A stretch of DNA of 64,000 nt, from the NCBI RefSeq assembly GCF_000233455.1, contig NZ_JH376420.1, positions 1,426,772 through 1,490,771 on the forward strand. The letters are read 5' to 3'. The notes beneath the pieces were generated by a model. That model worked only from the letters and a program-made list of their open reading frames with translations. It was not told where the DNA came from and searched no databases. How positions within the stretch are numbered: the stretch's first letter is position 1; the number at the start of each line of letters is the position of its first letter. The stretch comes from [Clostridium] citroniae WAL-17108 (GTDB lineage: Bacteria > Bacillota > Clostridia > Lachnospirales > Lachnospiraceae). A program made the translations under genes and the position numbers. Shown one piece after another: positions 1 through 9,637 of this stretch.

Positions 1-604
<604 letters not shown>

Positions 605-877
605 TAGATTTTCGCTTTTAGAAAGCCTATCCTGCATAGCTGACCTCTCTTTATGGCTCATAAGATCCAGCCTTACTATCCGCCGTATTTTGTCTGCATA
701 CCTGCAATCCGGGGGATATTTTCAAAATAAGTGGGGATGCTTGTCAGCTCTATATTACTATATGACGGACAGGCCGCTAAGGTGCAATGCCCCTTCTGCC
801 TCCCACAGCAAAGAACCTCCGCCGCCATGGTAAATCCTGATGGCTGCAGAGGCTGTAAATGTATGATAACTAATATC

Positions 878-1627
878 CTAATAAATGGTGGCTCTTATTT
901 CCTGAAGAAGGGAATCCAATCCCAGCTCATTACAGTCATTGATCAAGCCCAGTGTAATGAACTTCTCAAAAACAGACTTTAACCCAACCCTGTCATTTTT
1001 CTCCATCAGGCTGGCTGCTTCGTTTATAAGCAACAGCACTTCGCTGTTGGTATCTGTTTTCTTTGTATAGCTGCCGTACAGCCTTTTCAATTCCTGCACG
1101 ATCTGGCCATTCAGTCCCCCAGATACATTCAATTCCAGGACGCTGGATGCTTTTTCAGGTTCTTCCTGTTTTGTCTGGTTAATGATCTCACCGCCGTTTT
1201 CAAAAACAATCTCACAGTGGGCCATACCTGCATCCCCTTCCATATGATGCTTTAACACCTCATAAAACTCCATGGCAAAGGATTCGCTTCCCGACTCAAA
1301 TGAACAGACCATCCCACTGCAGAGTTCCAGATATACATGATCCTTTCCGCCTGTTTGCGTATCCGTTTTTTTCCCGGATCTAAGATGAATGCCCATGTAT
1401 ATGCCCAGGACCGCCAGCATGACAGCCTTGTTCACGATCCCCGGTCCGGACAGCGCGATCATAAGAAGGATAAGTACCATACTGATTGGAAATGTTCTTC
1501 TAGGACTATCACCCACCCATATGCGGACAACTCCCGGAAGCCGTACCGCATGGCCTTCCCAGCTTATAACATTTTTCTCAATCGACATACGGGAAACGTT
1601 ATATTCTTTTATTTTTTGTGCCTCCAT
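878..1627 (-). CDS. Hypothetical membrane protein with two transmembrane segments
   Basis: This 249-residue protein starts behind a GGAGGAAC site. It has an N-terminal stretch of about 45 residues (MSIEKNVISWEGHAVRLPGVVRIWVG) resembling the small beta domain of DUF6232-type proteins. A pair of hydrophobic segments at about 48-80 follows, then a charged soluble region to the end. I do not recognise a catalytic motif. It lies 25 bp downstream of a DUF4489-like gene and is probably the last gene of a three-gene minus-strand operon (2802 to 878). It may serve the same surface or spore structure, but that is only suggested by position. Confidence 0.6.
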   Translation of the reverse strand: MEAQKIKEYNVSRMSIEKNVISWEGHAVRLPGVVRIWVGDSPRRTFPISMVLILLMIALSGPGIVNKAVMLAVLGIYMGIHLRSGKKTDTQTGGKDHVYLELCSGMVCSFESGSESFAMEFYEVLKHHMEGDAGMAHCEIVFENGGEIINQTKQEEPEKASSVLELNVSGGLNGQIVQELKRLYGSYTKKTDTNSEVLLLINEAASLMEKNDRVGLKSVFEKFITLGLINDCNELGLDSLLQEIRATIY

Positions 1628-1651
1628 AGGGAGTTCCTCCTATCAGATAGA

Positions 1652-2233
1652 TTAATTATTTTCCATGATGGTAGCAATCAGGACCGGGTTTGCAATCAGC
1701 CCTGTTCCGCCGGATCTTATACCTGCCACCTCCACCTGCACACTGTAGCTGCAGCATGGACTTTTCATTGAATCACGGTCACATGCCGACAATGTGAATG
1801 AATCGGATCCTGTGTTGGCCACTGCCCTGGTATACAGTACGCCGGAGCTGACGGGAACAGGAAACGGCTGGCATTTCTCCTGCTTAAACATTTGAAACCT
1901 TAAATGAAAACCGGATACATTGGCTGTTATATTGCATGAAAAATTTAAAAGCACCAGAAAATCCTTACAGCCGGATGTATCCAGATTCAGGGAAGCCACA
2001 TGATACGTGGCCTCCCCCGCCATGCCTTCGGGCAAAACCAGTCCCCCAAATGAGGAGCTCTTTAACAGTAACCTTTTGCTGTTCTCATGTCCATTGCCGG
2101 AACACACACTGCCATTGACATCACGCCCTGGGCGTGACTCAACACGGTTCTTCATGGGATAATTCGATTGGGGTCTGCACCTGCCTGTTCCAAAGCACCC
2201 AAACCCACAGCGTCTGAAATTACTGTTATACAT
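1652..2233 (-). CDS. DUF4489-like Cys-rich protein, divergent copy
   Basis: This 193-residue protein is a divergent paralog of its upstream neighbour at 2263-2802. Both share the order: Cys-rich head, then the pattern LLLK..S/G...LP....G..YHVASLNLDTSGCK, then FSCNITAN, FQMFKQ, a VPVSSG segment and a C-terminal CCSYSV motif. This matches my recollection of the DUF4489 family, beta-rich proteins of clostridia with no known enzyme activity. It begins with an ATG behind GAGGAG, 29 bp after the upstream stop, so the pair is cotranscribed. The head GFGCFGTGRC is less cysteine-rich than that of the paralog. A role in a spore or cell-surface layer is inferred from the nearby collagen-like gene. Confidence 0.6.
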   Translation of the reverse strand: MYNSNFRRCGFGCFGTGRCRPQSNYPMKNRVESRPGRDVNGSVCSGNGHENSKRLLLKSSSFGGLVLPEGMAGEATYHVASLNLDTSGCKDFLVLLNFSCNITANVSGFHLRFQMFKQEKCQPFPVPVSSGVLYTRAVANTGSDSFTLSACDRDSMKSPCCSYSVQVEVAGIRSGGTGLIANPVLIATIMENN

Positions 2234-2262
2234 AGCCGCTCCTCATTGTTCATGGAATCAAT

Positions 2263-2802
2263 TTATTTACAGCCGCACCCGTTGTCAACTACAATTGCAG
2301 AGAGAGTTGCATTGTTGATGGAAGTAACACCAACAGTTGCCACGCCTGCAACAGTTGCAACCACGCTGTAGTTACAGCATTCTTCCTCACAGATATCACA
2401 GTCGCAAACAAAGAACGTAAAGGCATTGCTCTCAGTAACAGCTACCAGACGTGAGAACGTCCATACGGGACCTACCGGAATAGGAACCAGCTGGTTCTTG
2501 CACTGTTTGAAGATCTGCAGGTTAAGGGTCAGTACGCCTGCAGTGGTTACGATATTGCTTGCAAACTCAAATTTGATGCATGGTTTGCGGAATCCTCTTG
2601 TATCCACGTTCACAGAAGCCACTGTAAAGTTGGTTCCTGCTATGGTAGCCAGAGGAAGGGTAACAGCACCAGGACAGCCGCACTTTAACAGGGTCCTGTT
2701 AGGAGGAAGATATTGGGGCCTGTCGCACTCGCAGCAGCATTTGCACTCATAACAGGACTCTCTATTTTCACTCTCACAATTATTATAATTTGTATCGCTC
2801 AT
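2263..2802 (-). CDS. DUF4489-like protein with Cys-rich N-terminus
   Basis: The 179-residue protein opens with a dense cysteine stretch (about residues 9-29, including ECKCCCECD). A beta-rich domain follows, with LLKCGCPGAVTLPLATIAG, VASVNVDTRGFRKPCIKFEFASNIV, LQIFKQCKNQLVPIPVG and a C-terminal CDCDICEEECCNYSVVA, ending in NGCGCK. The layout fits DUF4489-type clostridial proteins of about this length. No signal peptide or membrane segment is visible, which suits assembly from the mother cell onto a spore or disulfide-linked surface. It is the first gene of the operon running to 878 and has a strong GGAGG site. The family name is from memory; a profile search would settle it. Confidence 0.65.
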   Translation of the reverse strand: MSDTNYNNCESENRESCYECKCCCECDRPQYLPPNRTLLKCGCPGAVTLPLATIAGTNFTVASVNVDTRGFRKPCIKFEFASNIVTTAGVLTLNLQIFKQCKNQLVPIPVGPVWTFSRLVAVTESNAFTFFVCDCDICEEECCNYSVVATVAGVATVGVTSINNATLSAIVVDNGCGCK

Positions 2803-2840
2803 AATGAACCTCCACTAAATTAGCATTACTATATTTTCTA

Positions 2841-2855
2841 ATACCGATTTGGTAT
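2841..2855. promoter_or_regulatory. Short inverted repeat upstream of the DUF4489-like operon
   Basis: ATACC and GGTAT flank a 5-bp spacer (gattt) about 40 bp upstream of the start codon at 2802, inside an AT-rich stretch containing several TATA-like hexamers on the minus strand. It could be an operator or part of the transcribed leader. No clear sporulation sigma-factor promoter could be assigned. Confidence 0.3.
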
Positions 2856-2974
2856 AGTATAATATATTAAATTCGGACAAAAGTGTGACTGGCTTGACTT
2901 TTTTCTTTTTCTTTCCCCCATCCGCCTTAAGGCATGTTCAAAAAATTGATCGGCCGCCTGTTTTTCTCCAACAA

Positions 2975-3017
2975 AAAAGACAGGATCCTGCTTTTTCCTG
3001 CCTTTATCCTGTCTTTT
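2975..3017 (-). terminator. Intrinsic terminator of the Crp-family gene
   Basis: AAAAGACAGGAT (2975-2986) is a perfect 12-bp complement of ATCCTGTCTTTT (3006-3017). On the minus strand the stem runs into TCTTTTTTG, immediately downstream of the stop at 3026. Confidence 0.8.
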
Positions 3018-3025
3018 CGTTTCAT

Positions 3026-3688
3026 TTATAAAAATTCCGTTGCCTTTTCAGCCAATGACTCCCTGTCCAGGATCCTGTATCCGTTTTCCCGCTTTTCCAG
3101 CACCCCGTCTTCACAAAGACGGTTCAAAAGACGGAACATATGGCGGTAACTCATCCCCACGGAACAGGCTGTATCGGTAAGGATATCGCTGAAGATCCCA
3201 TTGTGGGAAGTTTGAAGGATGTACGCACAGAGACGCTCTTCCCCCGAATACAGGGAAGCGGACACAAAGTTTTGTGAACTGCGTATCAACTTCAGTGCAA
3301 GTTCACTCCCAAGCCTGTTTAGGAACCGGACATTGGATTTAAGGTAAAGGGCATTGCGCTGAAAAGGTATGGCAATGCATTCAAAATCCGTCACAGCCAC
3401 AATGCTGGTGGTGGCAATATAGGTATCTGTCATCAGTTCCAGATCTCCCATCAGACCTTCGCAAATATAATAACAAAGCACAAGGTTTTTGCCGTTCCTG
3501 GCAGTGGAGCAGACCTTTGCGCTGCCCGATACCACCACAAACAGGTATGTGATGGGCATTCCCTCCTGCAAAATAGTTTCCCCTGCATGAAACTTAAGGC
3601 ATACGCAGGAATCCAGCGGAATGGCCTGTAATCCATATTCGGCCAGTTTCACACAATGTTGGTCCGATAAAGGCTTTCTTTGCATCAT
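3026..3688 (-). CDS. Crp/Fnr-family transcriptional regulator
   Basis: This 220-residue protein has an N-terminal cyclic-nucleotide-type beta-barrel (about 20-120, with FHAGETILQEGMPITYLFVVVSGSAKV). A dimer helix and a C-terminal winged helix follow (about 150-210, GIFSDILTDTACSVGMSYRHMFRLLNRLCEDGVLEKRENGYRIL). There is no Cys pattern for an Fnr iron-sulfur cluster and no clear cAMP-binding set, so the effector is unknown. It is similar in design to YeiL-type regulators. It starts with ATG behind AGGGGA and is divergent from the DMT transporter at 3791. A perfect GACATATGTC palindrome lies between them, making the transporter a plausible target. Confidence 0.85.
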   Translation of the reverse strand: MMQRKPLSDQHCVKLAEYGLQAIPLDSCVCLKFHAGETILQEGMPITYLFVVVSGSAKVCSTARNGKNLVLCYYICEGLMGDLELMTDTYIATTSIVAVTDFECIAIPFQRNALYLKSNVRFLNRLGSELALKLIRSSQNFVSASLYSGEERLCAYILQTSHNGIFSDILTDTACSVGMSYRHMFRLLNRLCEDGVLEKRENGYRILDRESLAEKATEFL

Positions 3689-3729
3689 TTTCCCCTTTCA
3701 TTATACATGATACAGGTTTTGACTAGTAT

Positions 3730-3739
3730 GACATATGTC
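3730..3739. promoter_or_regulatory. Palindrome in the divergent crp-type/DMT promoter region
   Basis: GACATATGTC is a perfect 10-bp palindrome, with further partial symmetry on both flanks, centred between the divergent starts at 3688 and 3791. It is a candidate operator for the adjacent Crp/Fnr-type regulator. The assignment rests only on position and symmetry. Confidence 0.35.
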
Positions 3740-3790
3740 CTATGCAGCTGTCAATATCTCACAGTACAATATAGGCAGGGAGGTGGGAAA

Positions 3791-4705
3791 ATGTATCACG
3801 CATTGTCTTTTTTAACCGGGGTGGTCATTGCCGTAATGGTATTTATCAACGGAGGTCTATCAGAATACTACGGGATTTTTGTGGCTGCTGTTATCATCCA
3901 TATAGTGGGGGTGGTATTTGCATTTGTGCTGTGCGCCGCACAGGGAAAACGGATTCCGCCCAGGCAGCATCAGCCCCTGTGGATCTATCTGGGCGGCGCA
4001 ATCGGCGTCCTGACCACTGTTTTTAATAATTTTGCCTTCGGAAAGATCAGCATGACCAGCATTGTTGCACTGGGACTGTTAGGCCAGACCGCAGCGTCCC
4101 TGGCCACTGACTGCCTGGGTCTGTTTGGCATGGAGCAGCATCCCTTTAAGAGGGAATCCTTTATCGGCCTTGGCTTTTCTCTATTTGGCATCTTTATCAT
4201 GATGGACCGTACCGTGGGTTCCGCTGCCTGCGCCGCTCTTTTTTCCCTGGCGGCAGGTGTTTCAGTGGTACTTTCACGTACCGTAAATGCATGCCTGGCC
4301 CGGCATACAGGCGATCTTCAGGGTTCCCTTGTAAACCACCTGGTGGGCCTTCCCATTACGATCGTGGTCGCCGCCCTGGTCATCATGCGGGATCCTGCAG
4401 CATTTGCCGATCTCTCCTGTCCGTCTGTTTTTTCAACTCAGGCATGGATATACTGCGGAGGGATCCTGGGTGTTTCCACGGTGTTGCTCTGCAATATCAC
4501 GGTTCCCAGGGTATCTGCCTTCCGTCTTACGCTTCTGACCTTTGTAGGACAGCTTTTTACAGGAATCCTTCTGGATCTGTGTTCAAAAAACACCTACCCC
4601 GGCACCTCCTTTGTGGGGGGCATTGTGGTTGCGGCCGGCATGGTGTTCAATCTGGTTTACGAACATGTGTCCGCGGTCAGAAAACCAAACGGAAAATCCT
4701 ATTGA
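3791..4705 (+). CDS. DMT-superfamily transporter of the DUF606/YdcZ type
   Basis: The chosen start is the ATG at 3791 (MYHALSFLTGVV) behind GGGAGGTGGG. An upstream ATG at 3680 would overlap the divergent regulator and lacks a ribosome site. The product has 304 residues with about ten hydrophobic segments arranged as two repeats. Each repeat starts with a pattern like GVVIAVMVFINGGLSEYYG or WIYLGGAIGVLTTVFNNFAFGKI, typical of the YdcZ/DUF606 family of small-molecule exporters. YdcZ units are often single-repeat proteins of about 150 residues, so this is the fused two-repeat form. The substrate is unknown. The Crp-type gene next door probably controls it. Confidence 0.75.
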   Translation: MYHALSFLTGVVIAVMVFINGGLSEYYGIFVAAVIIHIVGVVFAFVLCAAQGKRIPPRQHQPLWIYLGGAIGVLTTVFNNFAFGKISMTSIVALGLLGQTAASLATDCLGLFGMEQHPFKRESFIGLGFSLFGIFIMMDRTVGSAACAALFSLAAGVSVVLSRTVNACLARHTGDLQGSLVNHLVGLPITIVVAALVIMRDPAAFADLSCPSVFSTQAWIYCGGILGVSTVLLCNITVPRVSAFRLTLLTFVGQLFTGILLDLCSKNTYPGTSFVGGIVVAAGMVFNLVYEHVSAVRKPNGKSY

Positions 4706-4763
4706 CAACCGGCCTATCATATGATACTTTTGATACCGTCAACAAAAAACAACAGATGATGTT

Positions 4764-4929
4764 CGTAGGAAAAAGCAATGGCTTGCCGAAGGAGTAACAC
4801 TCTCAGGCTTCCGCACCGGCGGAAAAAGACTATGGACGGATGTAACTCTGGAGAAACCCGCTTCAGTGCGGGGGCCGAAGGTGCAAAGTGCGCAGAGCGC
4901 ACCAATCTCTCAGGCAAAAGGACAGAGAA
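4764..4929 (+). ncRNA. Tandem glycine riboswitch
   Basis: Two aptamers are readable in series. The second (about 4838-4929) carries the family hallmarks GCCGAAGGTGCAA, then CTCTCAGGCAAAAGGACAGAG-like sequence around 4906-4926, with an ACTCTGGAGA 5' strand. The first (about 4764-4835) shows GCCGAAGGAGTAA and CTCTCAGGC, with a shorter 3' half. A terminator at 4993-5036 follows, so the pair is a transcriptional glycine switch for the symporter at 5082. Glycine binding would alter formation of that terminator. Whether it turns the gene on or off cannot be read with certainty. Confidence 0.92.
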
Positions 4930-4992
4930 AGATTTGAATGATACAGTACGCATTCAGGACCTCCATGGGTCCCTATTCCCTGATTCCGTTAC

Positions 4993-5036
4993 GTGAGATT
5001 GATTCCAGAAGACTGGAGGCAGTCTCATTTTTTTGC
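4993..5036 (+). terminator. Riboswitch expression-platform terminator
   Basis: TGAGATT pairs with AGTCTCA (one G-U), enclosing an inner CCAG-AAGA-CTGG stem, and the hairpin is followed by TTTTTTT. It sits between the glycine aptamers and the symporter start at 5082, where a switch-controlled attenuator is expected. Confidence 0.75.
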
Positions 5037-5081
5037 TGTTTTTAATGTTGAACAATCAATGCAGAAAAGAGGAATTAAAAC

Positions 5082-6524
5082 ATGTGGCAGACAATCAATC
5101 AGGTACTTGAACAAATCGATGATCTGGTATGGGGCGTTCCCCTTATGGTCCTCATATTGGCCGGGGGCATCCTGCTTACAGCAAGGCTTGGCCTTCTTCA
5201 GATCCGCAGGCTCCCACTGGCGCTTCAATGGATGGTTAAAAATGAAGAAAACGGCGAAGGGGAGGTGACCTCCTTCGGAGCCCTCTGTACCGCCCTCTCA
5301 GCCACCATTGGAACAGGCAATATTGTGGGCGTGGCCACTGCCATTGCCGCCGGCGGGCCGGGCGCCCTGTTCTGGATGGAGTTGGCGGCATTTCTTGGAA
5401 TGGCCACCAAATACGCGGAAGGGCTACTAGCGGTCAAGTACCGGGTGGTGGATGACAGCAGCCATGTGCTGGGCGGGCCGTTTTATTATATTGAACGTGG
5501 AATGGGCGCAAACTGGAAGTGGCTGGCCAGGATCTTTGCATTTTTTGGCGTCTGTGTGGGTCTGTTTGGAATCGGGACATTTTCCCAGGTCAATGGAATC
5601 TCCTCAGCAGTGAATCATTTTTTTGATCCCAATCAGTCCTGGACCGTGACCATTCCAGGGATCGGAACCTATTCCTGGACCGTGGTCATCGCGTCCCTGA
5701 TCCTCAGCGTGTGCGTGGCGTTGGTCCTCATTGGGGGAATCAAGCGCATTGCCAATGTATCCCAGGTGATCGTTCCTTTTATGGCCGTGGTCTATATCCT
5801 TCTCTCAGTTGCCCTTTTGCTGTGCAACCTGTCCGCTATCCCTCAGGCAGCTGTGACCATTGTAACAGGCGCATTTAACCCATCTGCCGTCACGGGCGGT
5901 ATTGTGGGCACCATGATCATTTCCATGCAAAAAGGGATTGCCAGAGGCATTTTCTCCAATGAAGCCGGACTTGGCTCTGCTCCCATTGCCGCTGCAGCTG
6001 CCCAGACAAAGGAGCCGGTGCGCCAGGGCCTGGTTTCCATGACAGGCACTTTTATTGATACCATTGTGATCTGCACCATGACAGGCCTATCCATCGTGCT
6101 CACCGGTGCATGGCAGGTGGAGGGTCTGACCGGAGTGGCCATCACAAACTATGCATTTAACAGCGGCCTTCCTCTTCCGGCCATTGTCTCCTCATTCCTG
6201 TTAATGCTCTGCCTGGTGTTCTTTGCCTTTACCACCATCCTCGGCTGGGATTATTATTCCGAGCGGTGCCTGGAATACCTCACCGGCGGCAACATGAAGG
6301 TGGTCAAGGCATACCGCTGGCTGTATATCTTTGCTGTTTTCATCGGGCCATACATGACAGTAAAGGCCGTGTGGACCATTGCTGATATATTCAACGGCCT
6401 TATGGCCCTGCCCAATATGATCGCGCTGTTTGCACTGAGCGGTGTGGTAACGGATGAGACCAAACGTTTCTTTCAAAAGGACCGTGTATCCTGCCTCACT
6501 TCTTTGTCCAGGCATTCTCTGTAA
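5082..6524 (+). CDS. Sodium:alanine/glycine symporter, AGCS family
   Basis: This 480-residue inner-membrane protein has about eleven hydrophobic segments. It carries AGCS signatures: GALCTALSATIGTGNIVGVATAIAAGGPGALFWMELAAFLGMATKYAEGLLAVKYR at about 66-120, and GIFSNEAGLGSAPIAAAAAQTKEPVRQG at about 287-314. Family members import alanine or glycine with sodium. The glycine riboswitch directly upstream argues that glycine is the substrate. The C-terminal 10 codons overlap the end of the convergent BlaR1-like gene (6496-6524), so the two transcripts are complementary at their 3' ends and no terminator is visible between them. Confidence 0.9.
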   Translation: MWQTINQVLEQIDDLVWGVPLMVLILAGGILLTARLGLLQIRRLPLALQWMVKNEENGEGEVTSFGALCTALSATIGTGNIVGVATAIAAGGPGALFWMELAAFLGMATKYAEGLLAVKYRVVDDSSHVLGGPFYYIERGMGANWKWLARIFAFFGVCVGLFGIGTFSQVNGISSAVNHFFDPNQSWTVTIPGIGTYSWTVVIASLILSVCVALVLIGGIKRIANVSQVIVPFMAVVYILLSVALLLCNLSAIPQAAVTIVTGAFNPSAVTGGIVGTMIISMQKGIARGIFSNEAGLGSAPIAAAAAQTKEPVRQGLVSMTGTFIDTIVICTMTGLSIVLTGAWQVEGLTGVAITNYAFNSGLPLPAIVSSFLLMLCLVFFAFTTILGWDYYSERCLEYLTGGNMKVVKAYRWLYIFAVFIGPYMTVKAVWTIADIFNGLMALPNMIALFALSGVVTDETKRFFQKDRVSCLTSLSRHSL

Positions 6525-9222
6525 AGTGAACGGTCCGCGCGATCTTAAGCAGATCCGATTCATGATACAGATCCCCGTTCAGTGAGATGGCATACATCTC
6601 ATCACTGTCCGATTCTGCAAAAAATATATACCACATGCGGGAAGTCCTGTCCTCCTCTGGTATGGGGCCGTGCTCAGCCTCTGCATCTGTGAGGGATGCA
6701 GATGTGTACATATCATGGCTTACAAGTATGAGCAGGGCAGGGACCTCGCAGTCAATGACGGATACCGGTTCGCTGATAAACATGGAATGGTTCCACGGAT
6801 ACCCGATCTCCATCAGTTCCCCCTGTTCAAATCTCCGGTAAAGCCAGTCTCCCGTAAACCGCTGTACCGCTCCGGCTGATCTCCATTCCTGAGGGACTGC
6901 AGAGGTATCCACATATCTGTTCAAATCCTCCAGCCGTCTTTGGGCGGCCTGATCTGAGGTAAGGAACAGATTTCCTCCGCTGCTGTTTCCCAGGGCTTCC
7001 ATATAATCTCCATCTGAAAGTTCACCGGGCAGGCGGTAGGTCAGGTAATCAGACATCTTCCTGTGAGTGGCAAAAAAAACCTCTATCTCCCCTCTGTCCG
7101 CCAGCTTTATTCCATACTTTTTAACAGCTTCCGGAGTCTGGTACAGATTCAGCCATTCCCCTGTGGTCAGACGCTGCAGGCTGATGTAATCCAGATCGCC
7201 TGACCTGGTCTCATAGGATACCTGGATCTCATACGGTTCATCCAAATGGACAAACGGATAATGTTCCACCCGGTTAAGGGAATTTTCATCCTCGTCTCCA
7301 TCCACCCTGTCCGGTTCCGGAAAGTTCTTCGTCCATTCTGCAAGTGACGCGGCATCCGTCACACCGGCCAGCCTAAGGACGTCATCCATTGAAATCCGAT
7401 CCGTCCCATCTTCCGTTCCCTTTAACGTCCCATCCAACGCCCCCTCTGGCGTTCGCTCCGCCCGTTCCGCCTTTTCTTTTGGACTGCTCTCCCCATCCTC
7501 TCTTTTATCCAAAGCTGATTCCGGAATCTCCGTAAGCTCCTCCGGTATCCAGATTCCTTCCCCTCCAAAGGGCTGTATCATGGTGACAGCCGCCCTGCTC
7601 TTGTCCGGAAATGTATAAACCACCACCTTACTTTTGCTCTCCGCCGCCGTCCCCATGTCCGCCGCCGCCGTCCCCGTGTCCTCCGCCGCCGTGTCCAAGT
7701 TCTCCACTACCGTACCCTTTCCGCCGTGGAGATTCAGCAGATACTCCATTGCCAGGTCGGGATATCTCAGATCCCCCAACACCGGGTCCGAGGCGGCATG
7801 TTCATTCAGGATTTCTGCCATTCCGTCTTTCCGGTAATCCATAGGGGTTCCTGCGATTCCCCGTCCATACGCCTCATAAAACTCCCGGGCAGATAGAATA
7901 CTGTCATATTCCTTCAATGTCTCCTGCTCCACATACCAGATCCCATCTTCCTGTTTCCAGGTAAGGTGCTCTTTCCAAACCCACCGGTGGGGATCTGACG
8001 TCATGGCATAATAGGTAATCTCCGACCGGCTGCCTTCTGTCTCTGTTTCGTACAACTGATCCATGGGCCATGGACTGGACCAGCCAAAACCGATCGCCGG
8101 ATCCCCCGGCTGTGACTGGACCTGGTCCATTTTATAAAACCCGTCAGGATCTTGCGGATCAAACATGTCCTTAAGGGTGTTCCCCTCCCTGCCGCAAAAA
8201 GCATTGGCCCACGCCTCGGTGCGTGCAGTGATGTCAGACTGGGATTGTTTTCCCGTATAGGTGCAGACCACCAGAACCGTCAGGATCAGGACCAGGATGC
8301 AGGCCATCACCCTGGTGGTCACCGGGTGTTTTGCCAGTATGGCGATCCGTTCTTTCACAGCCCTTTTCCCATTCCACATGTCCGGGGAAACATTCAGGAC
8401 CCCTGCCCTATGCCGCCTCTTTTCCATCAGGCTGATCAGGGTCCTGCCATAGGCGATTCTCTCTCCCTCCCCCAGCCGGCGTACCACAGCCGCATCGCAG
8501 GCCAGTTCACTGTCCCTCTTGGATAAAAAAGCCGCTGCCCAGACCAGCGGATCGATCCAGTAATAGCACAGCAGGATACACCGCAGCATACTCCATATAT
8601 GGTCATGGTGGCTGGCATGGCAGTCTTCATGGATCAAAATATGGCGCAGCCTCCCCTCATCCTCTGCCATGTCCCAAGGGATATAGATGGCCCGGTCACA
8701 GAGAAACGCCATAAAGCATGGGGTACTGAGACCTTGAACGCAGTAAACGGGAAGCTTTGTGATCCCATATGTATCCCCCAGATACCGCTCCCTCCGCATA
8801 TAGAGGCTCCATGAAAAATGCAGGTTGGTCCACATCATGCGGGCAAACAGCAGGATTCCTCCCAATATCCACAGCGTGAGAATGATCAGATTCCAGTCAT
8901 GGCCCGCGGCCCTCCCAGCCACGGTTACCGGGACAGCATAGGGAATCACCTGCCCTGTGCCCAGATTATCTAAAAGAGGTTCCGCTACCGGCCGGACAGC
9001 TGCCATCTCACGCAGGTTATCCGCCGCATTCATCACACTGAATGGACTTTCAATGGTCCTAAACCAGGAATACAAAGGAGAAAACCAAGGGATCATAAGG
9101 CGCAGTGCCACTGTAGCCCAAATTCCATACTGTATTCCGGGACTGATCCTCCCTTTCAGGAAAAGGCGCAGCAGGCAGATTCCCGCAATAAGAGCCGAGG
9201 AGGTAATAAGTGTCTCAATCAT
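6496..9222 (-). CDS. BlaR1/MecR1-like M56 metallopeptidase sensor with long C-terminal region
   Basis: The 908-residue protein has an N-terminal membrane domain: hydrophobic segments at about 1-20, 32-54 and 110-130. A zinc-peptidase motif HEDCH (198-202) follows, with downstream ELACDAAVVRR, then a further segment at about 308-326. This is the M56 domain used by BlaR1/MecR1 to trigger loss of the BlaI repressor. The remaining ~580 residues should lie outside the membrane. They show no SxxK-type penicillin-binding motifs but contain a short AAEDTG/AAADMG-type repeat (about 510-530) and an acidic linker. The ligand is therefore unlikely to be a beta-lactam. The gene overlaps the repressor gene by 8 bp, so the two are translationally coupled. 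Confidence 0.85.
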   Translation of the reverse strand: MIETLITSSALIAGICLLRLFLKGRISPGIQYGIWATVALRLMIPWFSPLYSWFRTIESPFSVMNAADNLREMAAVRPVAEPLLDNLGTGQVIPYAVPVTVAGRAAGHDWNLIILTLWILGGILLFARMMWTNLHFSWSLYMRRERYLGDTYGITKLPVYCVQGLSTPCFMAFLCDRAIYIPWDMAEDEGRLRHILIHEDCHASHHDHIWSMLRCILLCYYWIDPLVWAAAFLSKRDSELACDAAVVRRLGEGERIAYGRTLISLMEKRRHRAGVLNVSPDMWNGKRAVKERIAILAKHPVTTRVMACILVLILTVLVVCTYTGKQSQSDITARTEAWANAFCGREGNTLKDMFDPQDPDGFYKMDQVQSQPGDPAIGFGWSSPWPMDQLYETETEGSRSEITYYAMTSDPHRWVWKEHLTWKQEDGIWYVEQETLKEYDSILSAREFYEAYGRGIAGTPMDYRKDGMAEILNEHAASDPVLGDLRYPDLAMEYLLNLHGGKGTVVENLDTAAEDTGTAAADMGTAAESKSKVVVYTFPDKSRAAVTMIQPFGGEGIWIPEELTEIPESALDKREDGESSPKEKAERAERTPEGALDGTLKGTEDGTDRISMDDVLRLAGVTDAASLAEWTKNFPEPDRVDGDEDENSLNRVEHYPFVHLDEPYEIQVSYETRSGDLDYISLQRLTTGEWLNLYQTPEAVKKYGIKLADRGEIEVFFATHRKMSDYLTYRLPGELSDGDYMEALGNSSGGNLFLTSDQAAQRRLEDLNRYVDTSAVPQEWRSAGAVQRFTGDWLYRRFEQGELMEIGYPWNHSMFISEPVSVIDCEVPALLILVSHDMYTSASLTDAEAEHGPIPEEDRTSRMWYIFFAESDSDEMYAISLNGDLYHESDLLKIARTVHFTENAWTKK

Positions 9223-9598
9223 GCCTCTCCTCCTCTGCCTTTTCCAGGATTTCCTTCAGCTCCTCTATATCCTGATCGGACAGTTCCCTGGAATCTACCA
9301 TGGCATTAACCATCAGGCTGAAGCTGCCCTGAAATACCCGGTTCAGAAATCCCCGCGTCTCCTCCAGGACAGTCCCTTCCCTGTCCACCGCCGGGTAGAA
9401 CAGCTTGGCCCGCTCTCCTTCCCGGTGGCGGATGGCGCCCTTGGCCTCCAAACGTTTCAGCATGGTAATGATCACATTACGTTTCCATCCGGTCAGTTCC
9501 TCCAGCTCCTTTGTCAGCTGGGTAATGGTCTTGGGCGGGTTCTGCCACAGCAGGTTCATCAGTTTCCATTCCCCGTCCGATAGATTGATCTTATCCAT
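9215..9598 (-). CDS. BlaI/MecI/CopY-family repressor
   Basis: This 127-residue protein fits the BlaI family size (about 120-130). An N-terminal winged helix covers about residues 1-75 (LSDGEWKLMNLLWQNPPKTITQLTKELEELTGWKRNVIITMLKRLEAKGAIRHREGERAKLFYPAV). A C-terminal dimerisation helix pair follows. It is the first gene of a two-gene operon with the M56 sensor and sits just downstream of a perfect 34-bp inverted repeat that is almost certainly its own operator. The expected mode is autorepression, relieved when the sensor protease becomes active. Confidence 0.9.
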   Translation of the reverse strand: MDKINLSDGEWKLMNLLWQNPPKTITQLTKELEELTGWKRNVIITMLKRLEAKGAIRHREGERAKLFYPAVDREGTVLEETRGFLNRVFQGSFSLMVNAMVDSRELSDQDIEELKEILEKAEEERHD

Positions 9599-9637
9599 AT
9601 GCAGATCTCCTTTATCCGTACCTTTTATTGCTTTACT

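Noticed and set aside
7637..7690. GCC-rich short repeat
   Set aside because: It encodes an Ala/Thr/Asp linker in the BlaR1-like protein and is not a separate element.
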